Shown here in pieces: positions 9,860-19,400 of a DNA stretch of 64,000 nt. Positions within the stretch are counted from its first letter, which is position 1, and each line of letters opens with the position of its first letter. Made by a program: the position numbers and the translations under genes. The stretch lies in the NCBI GenBank assembly GCA_013306675.1, contig JABLUY010000200.1, forward strand, positions 1-64,000. Direction: 5' to 3'. This stretch comes from Thraustochytrium sp. TN22 (taxonomy: Eukaryota; Sar; Bigyra; Thraustochytrida; Thraustochytriidae). The notes below the pieces were generated by a model. The model had not been told where the DNA came from, did not search any database, and saw only the letters and a list, made by a program, of their open reading frames with translations.

Positions 9860-10572
9860 TGCGCTCGCGATGGAATACGATTCTGCTACATTGCTGGCGC
9901 AGCCGATTCTGCTGCCGAAGCTGTCTGATGCAAGGCAGAAGCTTTTGCCTTGGGCCCATTGACCTCGACGGACAGCGCAACTTCCCCATCATTTTTTGAC
10001 TACTTCGCGCTGAACGACCATGTTGGATGAGACATCAACACTGCGCTGGACCTCTTCAAGGGCGTTTGTGTGTGTTTACAAGGTGGGGCAACTCTCACCT
10101 TCGCAAGCAGGGCGCCGTGCTTCATGCTGATCGAGGCGCAAGGACTTTTCTTTATCCCTTGCCTTCATCCAGCAATCACAAACGGGACAGGGTGACGGTG
10201 CCACGCGGGGCAGCGAGCCCGTCGTTGCGATCGCCGACACTCTGGTCGACGACAAATCCCTCAGCCTCATCTCCCTGCATTGTCCGGCTTCAACCTCAGC
10301 GACCTCGCGCCGTTGGCCCAGGCCGTAGCATGGCCGCCAGCATTTGCGTGCTACCGCTTGACGAGCTCGCCGCAAGGCCCGCAAGTGAGGCCTGCTGGCC
10401 GCGTCCAAAGCCGGAGAACCCAACGCACCACAAAGTCGTCATCTGGCGGTAATTCTCGCGTCCAGCGCGCTTTCTTCCTGGCTGGCTCTGCATGCGCCTT
10501 CACACTGACGTGCCCCAGGAAGTAAACGAGCACTTGACCGACGACCTCTATGACAACTTTCAACAGAAGCTG
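9860..10572 (+). pseudogene. Possible decayed host coding region (unidentified)
   Basis: Base composition here is more balanced than the flanks, and fragments in different plus-strand frames read like real protein, though none is long. Examples are a piece with DINTALDLFKGV (about 10034-10069), one with EPVVAIADTLVDDKSLSLIS (about 10218-10277) and one with GFNLSDLAPLAQAVA (about 10283-10330). The last two together resemble one leucine-rich repeat of the ribonuclease-inhibitor type. I could not recognise a family or an intact start or stop, so this is a tentative relic of a host gene. Chance open frames remain possible. Confidence 0.25.
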
Positions 10573-10909
10573 CTCAAGCACCAAGAAATGGACGCATGCT
10601 CAAGCACCAAGAAATGGCCGCATGCTCAAGCACCAAGAAATGGCCGCATGCTCAAGTTTAAGAAATGGCCGCATGCTCAAGGTTTAAGAAATGGCCGCAT
10701 GCTCAAGCACCAAGAAATGACCGCATGCTCAAGCACCAAGAAATGGCCGCATGCTCAAGGACCAAAAAATGGCCGCATGCTCAAGCACCAAGAAATGGCC
10801 GCATGCTCAAGCACCAAGAAATGGCCGCATGCTCAAGCACCAAGAAATGGCCGCATGCTCAAGCACCAAAAAATGACCGCATGCTCAAGCACCAAGGAAT
10901 GACCGCATG
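10573..10909 (+). repeat. 26-bp minisatellite, 13 copies
   Basis: Thirteen head-to-tail copies of a unit reading CTCAAGCACCAAGAAATGG then CCGCATG. Twelve are 26 bp and one is 25 bp. Variants include GTTTA or TTTA in place of CACCA (copies 4-5), GACC (copy 8) and ATGACC in the last copies. Because 26 is not a multiple of three, the translation cycles through frames, yet two plus-strand frames stay open across much of the array. That is most easily explained by the unit lacking stops in those frames rather than by coding. Confidence 0.95.
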
Positions 10910-12389
10910 ACCTGCAGCTCGGAGGAAGAGCCCATCCACGGATGTCAAACTGTCCAGCTCGAACAAACACGCGAGGAGGAAGGACGCTGCGAGGTCAAGT
11001 GTTGCAGCGGCAATGGGCGAGCCGAGCCAGGACCTGCAAGCAAAGGTCGCTACGGTCGCCATAATGACCGCGGCACCGGCAAATTTGGTATTACAACATC
11101 GACCAGCCTTCCCGCCAATGCCGCGCAGGAAAAGACAAGAGCCTAGCACGCAGTGCTACATACATCGCAAGCATCCACGTCCACGCAATGCGTGACGGTG
11201 TCGGCTGCTGACACCGCTGCACACTCTGACAAGCGCTGAGCATGCCTGAGCATAGCCGACTCCGAGTCCAGCAGAGCTCTCCACGCATGAGCACCGCTGC
11301 CTCAATCGCCTCACCCATGTGCGTGCCGCGATCGCTCCTCCGTCTGTTCCGCCGGTGCCGTGCCGCCCGTGGCGGCTCTCGACGGCCCCAGCCAGCACAG
11401 CCTGACCGAGTGGCCGCCGGTAGTACATCACCAAAGGGTGGTTCGTGCCACTTGGTGGCGAAGGAAGCCCTTCAGGACCGGCCCTCTTTCGCCTGGCTCA
11501 GGCTGTCGTCACCTCTCCCGCTTTGGAAGCGCTGCCTCGGCCACGAGTTCAACATCGTCCCGCGAGTGCGGCCCAGCGCTCCGCGTGCTGTGCGTCCGCC
11601 ATGTGCAGCAGCAGTGCGTCCGAGTCCGCCACGCCTCGCGGGCGGCACGGGCCGCGACGGTTCGTTTCGCTCCTGCGCGCGCCGCGCGCCGCGCGTGGCG
11701 GCCCATCTCCCGGGGCTCGACTCGGGCTCGGCCTCGGGCGGCAGCCAGCCTGAGCTCAGGCAGAGCAGGGCCCGGCAGGCCCTCCGAGTCCGGGTCGGAG
11801 TCCGAGTCCGAGTCCGAGGCGGAGTCCTCGGCCAGGAGTCGAGTCGAGACGAGACGAGGAGAGGGCCAGAGCAGCGGGGAGCGGCGGAGAGCAGCCGCCG
11901 GCAGTCCGGAATTCAAGAGCGCGGCGCCGGCGGACGCCCGAGGACGCAGGCGCGGCGCCGGCGCACGTCGCGGCGCGCCGGCCGCGGCCGCCCGGCCGCC
12001 CGCCGCCCGGCCCAGGCGAAGTTCCGGCGTCGAATCGGACCAGCGAGGCGGGGCGCGAACTTGTCGCCTACCAGCGCTCGCATTCACAACCCGATCGTTC
12101 GATCCATCCGCACCGTCCGCTGCGCGGCGCAGCGGCGCGCGGCGGCGCGCGGCGGCGCGCGGCGCGCGAGGCCGCGGCTCGCGCGCGAGAAGGCGCGGTC
12201 CTCGGACGGCGCGGGCTCGGCGCGCGGGTTACGTACGTGAAGAGAGGCCCGAAAGCGGCCCGAAAAGGCGGCCCCGAGGGCAGCTACGAGGACAAGGACG
12301 ACAAGGACGAGGACGGGGACCGGGACGAGGGGAGGACGGCGGCCGAGCGGACGCGCGCGGCGAAGCAAGGCGAGGCGGAGCAAGGCGGG
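10910..12389. other. Spacer and promoter of the KCTD9-like gene
   Basis: About 1.5 kb without a recognisable gene. The left part continues the more balanced composition of the minisatellite region, and the right part becomes very GC-rich. At about 11783-11826 there is a cluster of TCCGAG/GAGTCC hexamers, a motif that recurs upstream of other genes here. Immediately upstream of the chosen start, about 51 codons of Lys/Asp/Glu-rich open frame (from 12237) have no ATG and may be 5' UTR or part of an unseen upstream exon. Confidence 0.4.
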
Positions 12390-13928
12390 ATGGCGGCCGG
12401 GAGCGAGCCCGAGGAGAAGGACGAGAACGTGGAGCTGCTGACGGAGGAGGCGCTGCAGCGGGAGGAGACCGAGCTGGCGGGCGCGGCGGGGACAACGGGC
12501 GGCGCGCTGAGCGTGGCGACGGGCCGGGGCAGCGGCGGCATGCGGCGCGTGGCGTCGTCGCCCGGCGGCGTGGCTCTGCGCGAGGTGCCGGTGAACGTGC
12601 TGTCGGAAGTAGAGGCGCTCCGGCAAGAGCGCAGCCGGCTGGCCAAGGAGCGCGCGCGGCTCGAGGAGCTGCGCGTGGAGAGTGGCGATCTGGCGCTGCA
12701 GGGCGGCGCGGCTGGCGGTCGGGACAACAGTAGTAAAAGTAGCAGCGGCGGCGGCGGCGGCAGTAGCAGCAGCAGCGGATACAAGGGCGGGCCGCGACTC
12801 TTGCATGGGGATCTGGAGCGGCGCGTGGTGCGGCTCAACGTGGGCGGCAAGGAGTTCGTGACGTCGTCCAGCTCGCTGGCCGCGTGCAACGGGAGCTTGC
12901 TGTACAGCATTGTCAAGCATAGCGCGACGATGCGCGCGTGGACGCTGGATGGCAAGCGAGGCGAGGAGGGCGCCATCTTTATTGACCGCGATGGAGAGCA
13001 TTTCGGCTACATTGTGAACTGGCTGCGCGCCAAGGCGTGCTGCTCGGGGTACAAGCCGCCGCCCCTCGAGGTCCGCGACGAGGTGCTGATCGAGGCCGAG
13101 TACTTTGGACTGGACGATCTGGTGGCCTTTCTGCAGGACTGCAAGGCCGGCACGGAGGCGTACCTGGGTCCGCTGCGTGTGCTGGAGCTCAAGGCGATGG
13201 GCGCCACGGACTTTGACGGCGGCAACTTCTCCAACGGGGCCTTTGACGGCATGCAGTTTAGCAGCACGAAGGTGCAGCGGCGCGCGCGCTGCGCGCGCTT
13301 CGTACGCAGCAGCTTGCAGAATGCCACGCTGGAGGCCATGAACCTGCAGCACGCGGACTTTTCCGGCAGCCTCTTGCAGGGCGCCAACTTTCGCGGCGCG
13401 GACCTCACCGGTGCCATCTTCGATGGCGCCGTTCTGCGTGGCGCAGACTTCACGGGTGCCGTCCTGGACGGCACGGTGCTGGAGAGAGCCGAGAGCCTGA
13501 GCGACTGCGTCTTTGCCGGCGCGCACATGGCTGGCGTGCAGCTGCGTAACCGCGATGACCTGCAGCGCGTGTGCCTGGAGCGCGCGCACTTGGCCGGGGC
13601 TGATCTGCGTGGCAGCAACCTGCAGCGTGCCAACCTCAAGGGCGCGCAGCTTCAGGGCGCGCAGCTCCAGAAGTGCTGCCTGCGCTACTCGTCCATGCAA
13701 CCCTCCGATTGCTCGCGCATCGACCATGGTCCCAGCGAGCAGATGACCGACCTGCAGCATGCCAATCTCGAGGGATCCGACTGCCTGTGCGCCACCATGC
13801 AAAAGGCGGACTTGCGCTTCGCCAAGCTCGACGGTGCGATCTTTTCTGGCGCCAATTTGCGCGGTGCTCACTTTGACGCCGACGTTGTGCGTCCGCAACT
13901 CGCTCGTCGCCTCTCCATGGCAACCTGA
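12390..13928 (+). CDS. KCTD9-like BTB (T1) domain plus pentapeptide-repeat protein
   Basis: 512 residues from the first in-frame ATG (MAAGSEPEEKDENVE). A charged coiled segment (about residues 65-100) precedes a Ser/Gly linker and a KCTD-type BTB/T1 domain at about residues 144-250 (VVRLNVGGKEFVTSSSSLAA, later IFIDRDGEHFGYIVNWLR). The second half is a pentapeptide-repeat right-handed helix (A(D/N)LXX units such as GANFRGADLTGAIFDGAVL), interrupted at about residues 435-450 by a non-repeat loop. BTB plus pentapeptide repeats is the architecture of KCTD9, a Cullin-3 substrate-adaptor candidate. The animal protein also has an N-terminal KHA domain, which I do not see. Family confidence is high; the substrate is unknown. 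The frame stays open upstream without an ATG, so the N-terminus could be longer if spliced. Confidence 0.85.
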   Translation: MAAGSEPEEKDENVELLTEEALQREETELAGAAGTTGGALSVATGRGSGGMRRVASSPGGVALREVPVNVLSEVEALRQERSRLAKERARLEELRVESGDLALQGGAAGGRDNSSKSSSGGGGGSSSSSGYKGGPRLLHGDLERRVVRLNVGGKEFVTSSSSLAACNGSLLYSIVKHSATMRAWTLDGKRGEEGAIFIDRDGEHFGYIVNWLRAKACCSGYKPPPLEVRDEVLIEAEYFGLDDLVAFLQDCKAGTEAYLGPLRVLELKAMGATDFDGGNFSNGAFDGMQFSSTKVQRRARCARFVRSSLQNATLEAMNLQHADFSGSLLQGANFRGADLTGAIFDGAVLRGADFTGAVLDGTVLERAESLSDCVFAGAHMAGVQLRNRDDLQRVCLERAHLAGADLRGSNLQRANLKGAQLQGAQLQKCCLRYSSMQPSDCSRIDHGPSEQMTDLQHANLEGSDCLCATMQKADLRFAKLDGAIFSGANLRGAHFDADVVRPQLARRLSMAT

Positions 13929-14979
13929 TGTATGTGTGTATGAAGGTCATATTACTTATGGGGTACGGGTGGTACGTGAGAGCAAAAGCAAGGAGACAAG
14001 CAACGCCACTGCTTTCACCAAGCAACGACATGTGCGTTCGCCCACGTCTCCTCGCTTTTCGCTTGGACAAGGACCCGCCGCAGCTTTCCAGCGCCGGTCA
14101 GATGCGAAGCCACCGCTGTGGCGCCGCCGTGGCGCCCAAACTGGCAGTTGGTGCCATGGCAGTGACACGCTTGGCACGTGCCGCCTGGCCGACGCTGCGC
14201 TGCACAGCAAGGACCTCCAAGTCTTGCAACGTCGCCGCAGCGACGACGCCACGGGCACGAGTCGCACGACACTGCTAAGCAACTTGAAGGGCGCTCGCTA
14301 CCCACGCCACATCTGGAAGTTGACGCCCGCGCCTCCGACTCCGAGTCCTTGCCTCTAGCGCTAGCTGGAGCCTGGACGTGCTCGCTCGCGCAAGCTCGAT
14401 TCAGGCGCAGCGCCGCAGGCCGTGGCCGCTGTAGCTCTCTCTCCATTTCCTTGCCTGGCTGCAGCCCCCGCGAGCGCTCGCTCGCGCCCGCCCGCCCCCG
14501 CTCGCCTAGAAGTGGAAGTCCCGGTACAGTAGCCGCTGCAGTTGTTTGCCGCGCCTTCGTCGCGCCTTGGAGCATCTTGATGCGGCGCGGCGGCGCGTGC
14601 CGCGCAGTCCTGGACCTCGGCCCCACCGAAGCCGCGGCCGAGCGCGGCCGCATCGCGCCTGCGAAGGCCTGTCAACGCGCGGCGGCGCGCCCGCAGACCC
14701 GCTCGGCGTCGGCGCGCGGCAGCCCGCCCGTGGCTGGCGTGGCGCGGCGCTTCGCGGCCGGAGGGGGGGCGGCGGAGCCTGGAGTGAGGCGGCTCGCGCG
14801 GCGGGCTCACTCTCACAGGCGGCAGTGCACGGCGGGGCAAGCGGCAGCTCCCACTGCGCGAACGCCGCGCGACGGCGGCGGCGGCGGCAGGACGTACAGC
14901 GCAGACTCCGAGTCCGAGTCGAGCTTGGCAGAGCTGGGCAGAGCGGGGCAGAGCGGGTTCGCGCGGTCGGGCCGGCAGG
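13929..14979. other. Spacer and promoter of the RGS gene
   Basis: About 1.05 kb between two plus-strand genes, with no coding region I can support. It holds the 3' flank of the KCTD9-like gene, then an increasingly GC-rich promoter. Two GAGTCC-type hexamer clusters are present (about 14336-14350 and 14904-14921), the second only 60-80 bp before the RGS start codon. Confidence 0.4.
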
Positions 14980-15867
14980 ATGGAGTCGGCGGCCGTGGAG
15001 GACGCGGCGCCGCGCGGCGAGGCACCGCGCAGGTCGCTGTCGAAGCAGCCGACCGTGGACGAGGTGCTCTTCTCGCTGCGCGGCGCGCCGTTCAGGCGCG
15101 CGGACCTGCGCGAGTTCATGGCCGGCGAGTACAATGAGGAGAATGTGGACTTTTGGGCCATGGCGGAGGAGTACAGGCAGGTGTTCGGGCAGGGCCAGGC
15201 GCCGCGCGTGGTGCGCGTCTCGGAGACTGTGCCCATGGAAGCCGCGGCCGCGTCCAAGCAGATCGTGAGCACCTTCGTGGCCGCGGGCTCGCCGCAGGAG
15301 GTGAACCTGAGCAGCTCGATGCGCGACACGGCCCTGCGCAAGGCCAGCGAGGGCCACCCGGACGCCTTTCTGGCGCCGCAGGAGGAGGTGCGTAGGCTCA
15401 TCGTCGACGGCTCCTTCGCGCGCTTTATGAAGCGCAACACGAACCAGAACCTGACGACCGCACATGCCAACTGGCGCTACTGGTTCGGCGTCAAGCTCCT
15501 GGCGCTCGCCGTCATGGTTACGGGCGCTGTCCTGGCGCTCGAATTCACCGAGGTGGTGGACACGCCCCTCTTGCGCCTCATTACCTGGCTCATCTTCGTG
15601 GGCGGCTTCGGCTACCTGGTCTCAGGCTACCAGCGCGTCTGATCCGGGCTCGGTCTGAGGGGGCTGCGCATGCGCGAGCGCATGGGCAGGACATGGTTTG
15701 ACATTTTCCGCCGCACCGTCTCGGACGACGAGCTGGTCGACGACTTTGCGCTGCGGCGCCTGCGCTACCGCGCGCTCAAGCAGATCGTGCTGGCCATGCT
15801 CTTTGGCACACTCACCACCGTGGTCATTCTGCTGCTGCCGATTGGCGCCAACGACTGGTTCTTTTGA
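14980..15867 (+). CDS. RGS-domain multi-pass membrane protein, Rax1-like; candidate selenoprotein (UGA-Sec at 15640-15642)
   Basis: The first 220 codons (ATG in context AGG-ATG-G) encode an RGS domain (about residues 35-155, with LREFMAGEYNEENVDFWAMA and a C-terminal FARFMKRN) followed by two membrane segments (about 164-187 and 195-215). Codon 221 is TGA. The same frame then continues for 74 codons with clear protein character: a basic juxtamembrane stretch (GLRMRERMGRTWFDIFRRT), a short acidic helix and a third membrane segment (about 265-286), ending at TGA 15865-15867. RGS plus C-terminal membrane helices is the fungal Rax1-like layout. A SECIS-like hairpin lies 82 bp past the second stop (15950-16000), so I read the first TGA as selenocysteine, giving 295 residues. 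I recall, but cannot check, that Rax1-like proteins have a Cys at the equivalent Y-x-x-[IV]-C position. Without recoding the product would be a 220-residue two-helix protein. RGS domains accelerate G-alpha GTP hydrolysis; Rax1 acts in polarity and bud-site marking in yeast. Confidence 0.8.
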
Positions 15868-15949
15868 GCGACCTTTACTAGAAACACCTTTCGCGCGCAC
15901 GATCGACGGCGTTTCCCCTTTGTTCAATCGTGGTCATGGAGCAAGAATG

Positions 15950-16000
15950 ATGACGCGCGGCCCCACAAAGCAGACACAGCGTCTGCGGAGGCCGCGCCGA
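15950..16000 (+). promoter_or_regulatory. SECIS element (form II-like) in the 3' UTR of the RGS gene
   Basis: All core SECIS parts are visible in order. The 5' quartet strand is ATGAC (A at 15950, TGA at 15951-15953). Helix II is GCGCGGCC (15955-15962) pairing perfectly with GGCCGCGC (15990-15997). It extends by CC/GG (15963-15964 with 15987-15988) across one bulged A. A 5'-side bulge ACAAA (15965-15969) carries the AAR-type motif 13 nt after the quartet TGA. A small apical helix follows, GCAGAC (15970-15975) with GTCTGC (15981-15986) and loop ACAGC. The 3' quartet strand is CGA, with GA at 15999-16000. One C-C mismatch flanks the quartet. The flanks allow a weak helix I. The bulge plus mini-helix is the form II layout. 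It lies about 310 nt after the in-frame UGA. Confidence 0.8.
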
Positions 16001-16230
16001 CCTTTTGTGCAAGCCCTCGCGCCTCGCGCTGCGCCGCTTCTCGCCGACCCCCCTCCGGTGGGTTGTGGCGCGCGCGAACGGCTGTGCTTGCCTCTCTGCT
16101 CCACCCTCGTGCCGTCGTCGTTCGGTGCCGCCTTTTTCTATGCTACTACTTTTTCTCTGTGTCATGATGTCATCTGGTACCACCTACTTTTTCATGTGAT
16201 CATCCTTCCGCCGCCGCCTTCAAACGAACA

Positions 16231-16236
16231 AATAAA
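16231..16236 (+). terminator. Polyadenylation signal AATAAA for the RGS gene
   Basis: A perfect AATAAA in an A-rich patch about 360 bp after the second RGS stop codon. If used, it would place the SECIS hairpin inside the 3' UTR. The rest of 15868-16410 is the convergent 3' flank shared with the AGC kinase on the minus strand and shows no other feature. Confidence 0.55.
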
Positions 16237-16410
16237 AACAAGAGACCCGAATCAACCCAGGTCAACCAACTGCACCTGAGCGCTGACCGTGACGCCGCTT
16301 CGAGAAATAATCTACAAATCGTTTGAGGATTGGGCTTTGCTCACGTGGAGCTCTCATGTTCACAATGTGGTGCCAATCACCGAGGCCAGGCAGGGAGGCA
16401 AGGCTCAATT

Positions 16411-19400
16411 TTACTCCTCAGGCGGGAACGAAAAGCCTGCACAGAGCGAGGCCTGATGGTAGACCTGGACCTCGGGGTTCTTGAAGCAGAGACCCGGGAC
16501 AGGGTCGTCCGCGCGCGACCGCGCACGGCGATTGTGCCGGCGCGGGATCTTGTGCTGGCCAAAGCGCTTGGGCGCGCCAATGAGCGGCTGCGTGCGGCCC
16601 GATGAGGCGTGATGCGCGGCGTCGCCGTTCCGCGCATCACCGGCGCGCAGCGGCGCAAAGGAGTCCGTGAGCGCGCTGCCGGGGAAGCTCTCAAGCAGGA
16701 TGCTCACGTCCTCCTGCTGGTCCGGCTCGGCAACGGGCGGCTCGATCTCGGGTGACTCCTTGGTCTCGACCATCTCCTCCATGAGCAGGAAGGCCTCGTC
16801 CTCGTCAATGGGGTCGTTGATGATTGGGCCCTCGCCCGGCTCCTGCACGCGGCTGTTCTCGTCCTCGGACAGGCCGTCCTCGTCCTCGTCCATGTCCTCG
16901 CCCGTGCTGGCGCCAGCGGCGCTTCCGTCGGAGCCGCTGCCGCCGGCCGCGGAGGCGCCGGCGCCGTCGCTGCCGCCGGCCGCACGCGCCTGCTGCGTGG
17001 CGGCCGAGGGCCGCAGCGTTGAGGCGCGCGACTCAAGCGTGTAGCGGCGGAGCAGGTCGGTCGGTTCCATGGTGCCCTGCTGCACGCGCACCCAGTCGAC
17101 GCCGGCGAAGAACGGGTGCGAGGCCACCTCGAGCGTGGCGCCGTAGCCGAGACGGGCGCGCGGCTCGTGCGAGAGCAGGCGGCGCAGCATGTCGCGGCAG
17201 GCGTCAGAGACGGAGAGGATCTTGCCATGCGCCACGTCCGGCAGCGGCGTGAAGGCCGCGCGGATGATGCGGTCCTCCAGGGCCTTGGTGTCGCGCTCGT
17301 AAAAGGCCGGCGACCCGGAAAGCAGCTCGTGCACCACGCAGCCGAACTGCCACCAGTCCACCATGAGGTCGTGGCCGACGCCTCGCAGCATCTCAGGCGC
17401 CATGTAGAAGCTCGTGCCGCAGATGGTGTAGGAGCGGTCGTAGTCCGGGCGGCGCTCGCACAAACAGAGCACCTCGGAGGGGTCCAGCGCGGAGCTGGCG
17501 CCGCAGGCGCAGCGGCGCCGCCGGTTCCGGCCCGGCGTGTTGCTGGTGCCGACAGACGAGCTCGAGGAGAAATGCGACGCGAGCGAGATCTTGCCACCCA
17601 CGGACGCGGCCCGCACCATGCCGCCGTTTTGCACGCCGTGAGCGGGCGAAGGCGCCGGCGAGCCGATCACCGAGGACGAGGACAGCGCGGACGCGACCAC
17701 GATGCCGTTGCCAGACGGCGGCGACGAGGACAGCGGCGACGAGGACAGCGGCGACTGATGCTGCGGCTGGAGATCGATGCTTGAGGTGCTCGCGTGACTG
17801 CTGCTGCTGTTGCGGAGGACAGCCGGGCTGAGCGCGCTGGGTGGAGAGCTGGCGCCGGGCCCGCGGCCGCGGCGCAAAAACGCCAGCAGGCCGCGCGGCT
17901 GCGAGGCGCCAAAGGCCGGCACGTCCTCGAGCACGTTCCGCTTGCGCGTGCGGCGCAGGTGCAGCGTAGACAGCGTGAGGAAGCGCGCGAGGCCAAAATC
18001 CGTGAGCTTGACGTGGCCCGTAGCCGTGAGAAGAATGTTCTCCGGCTTGAGGTCGCGGTGCACGATGCCCTCCGTGTGAAGGCAGTGCAGCGCGGAGACG
18101 AGCTCGGCCGCCACGAATCGCACCGTGTCCTCGGGCAGGATCTTCTTGGCGCGCAGCAGCGCCCAAAGGTCGCCGGACGGGCAAAGCTCGCAGGCGAAGT
18201 AGAGCGCGCCCGAGTCGTGGAAGGCGAAGAGCAGACGAGTGATGGCCTTGCAGCGCGCCGTGGACGCACGCTCCAGCACGAGCTTCTCCATCATGAGCAT
18301 GTCCAGGTGCGAGCGGTCCAAGGGCACGGCCTTGAGAGCCATGGGCGTGCCGGTCTGGCGGTGCTTGACCATGAGCACTCGGCCAAAGTGGCCTGTGCCG
18401 ATTTGCGCCACGGGCTTGAGGTCCGAGAGCGCGATAGGCTGCTGCACCAGGCTAGCGGCCGCCAAGAGCGCGTCGCGCTCCTGCTCCGACACGCACACCA
18501 GCTCGTACATGAGGCCGGCGCGCGCCGCGGCGGCCACGGAGCCGCCGGCCGCGCCGGTGCCGGCGTTGCCAGCCCCGCCATTCCGGGCCGCGTCGTTGCC
18601 TGCCGCGGCCGTGTTCAAAGAGGCCTCGAAGGTGGCGGCCGTGCTGACACCGAGCAGCGAGGAGGCAGACTCGGTCTTGGGCGGGAGAATGACTGACGAG
18701 GCCGAAGCCACTGAGGAGTCGGAGGCCTCGCGCGGGCGCGTCTCCGAGGGCGCCGGGCGCAGCAAGTCATCGTCCTGGCGGGACACACCGGTGGCTGGCG
18801 CCTGCGTTTGGCCCTTTGTCTGCTGCTGTGCCGCTCCGCCGCCGCCGCGCCGCGTGCCGGAAGGCGGCGGCGAGACGGACCGCCGCTGCGTGCGCGCCTC
18901 GGCCAGGCTCGGCACGCGCGGGCGGCCAGCGATGGAGTGCGGGCGACGCCCGCGAACATGACGACGCGAGGGCCGCGGCCGCGGCCGCAAGAGGACCTCC
19001 TTGTCGCGCAGACCGGGCTGCAGCTCCCACTCAGACATCCAGAAGACAAGGTCCGGGATGCGGCGGCCGTGCACGGTGCGCACGGGCTCCTTGGTCGAGC
19101 CGACGTCGTACCAGAGCAGGAGGTCCGACTTGATGACGAGCTCGACCGGGCTGGTCTTGCTCGGCAGGAACCTGCGGCGCTGGCGCACGCGCGCCGTGCA
19201 GGCGTACATGGGCCGCAGGCGCTCCAGGTGGTCGAGCTTGACGAGGTTGCCGCCGAGCGACGCGGCGCCGCCGGCCAGCGCGCCCTGCGCGGCCGCCTGC
19301 GTGCTCGGCGGGGGCTGGCCTGTTGCATTGGGCGCCCCGGGCAGCATCAGGTTGGCTGGCAGCGACCCGTTGCGCCGCATCGCGCTGGCGCCGCTCAGAC

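Noticed and set aside
10492-10902. Protein-coding reading of the 26-bp minisatellite
   Set aside because: The repeat length is not a multiple of three, so the peptide cycles through frames. Openness follows from the unit lacking stops; no ATG in good context and no homologue recognised.
12084-13898. Long minus-strand open frame (about 600 codons) opposite the KCTD9-like gene
   Set aside because: It is the antisense shadow of a pentapeptide-repeat gene in GC-rich DNA. It has no ATG at its start and no motifs, while the plus strand has a clear BTB and repeat domain.
15619-15720. Intron explanation for the in-frame TGA of the RGS gene
   Set aside because: The possible GT...AG pairs around it are 23 or 53 bp, too short, and break the frame. 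The sequence just after the TGA reads like continuing protein, and a SECIS-like hairpin is present.
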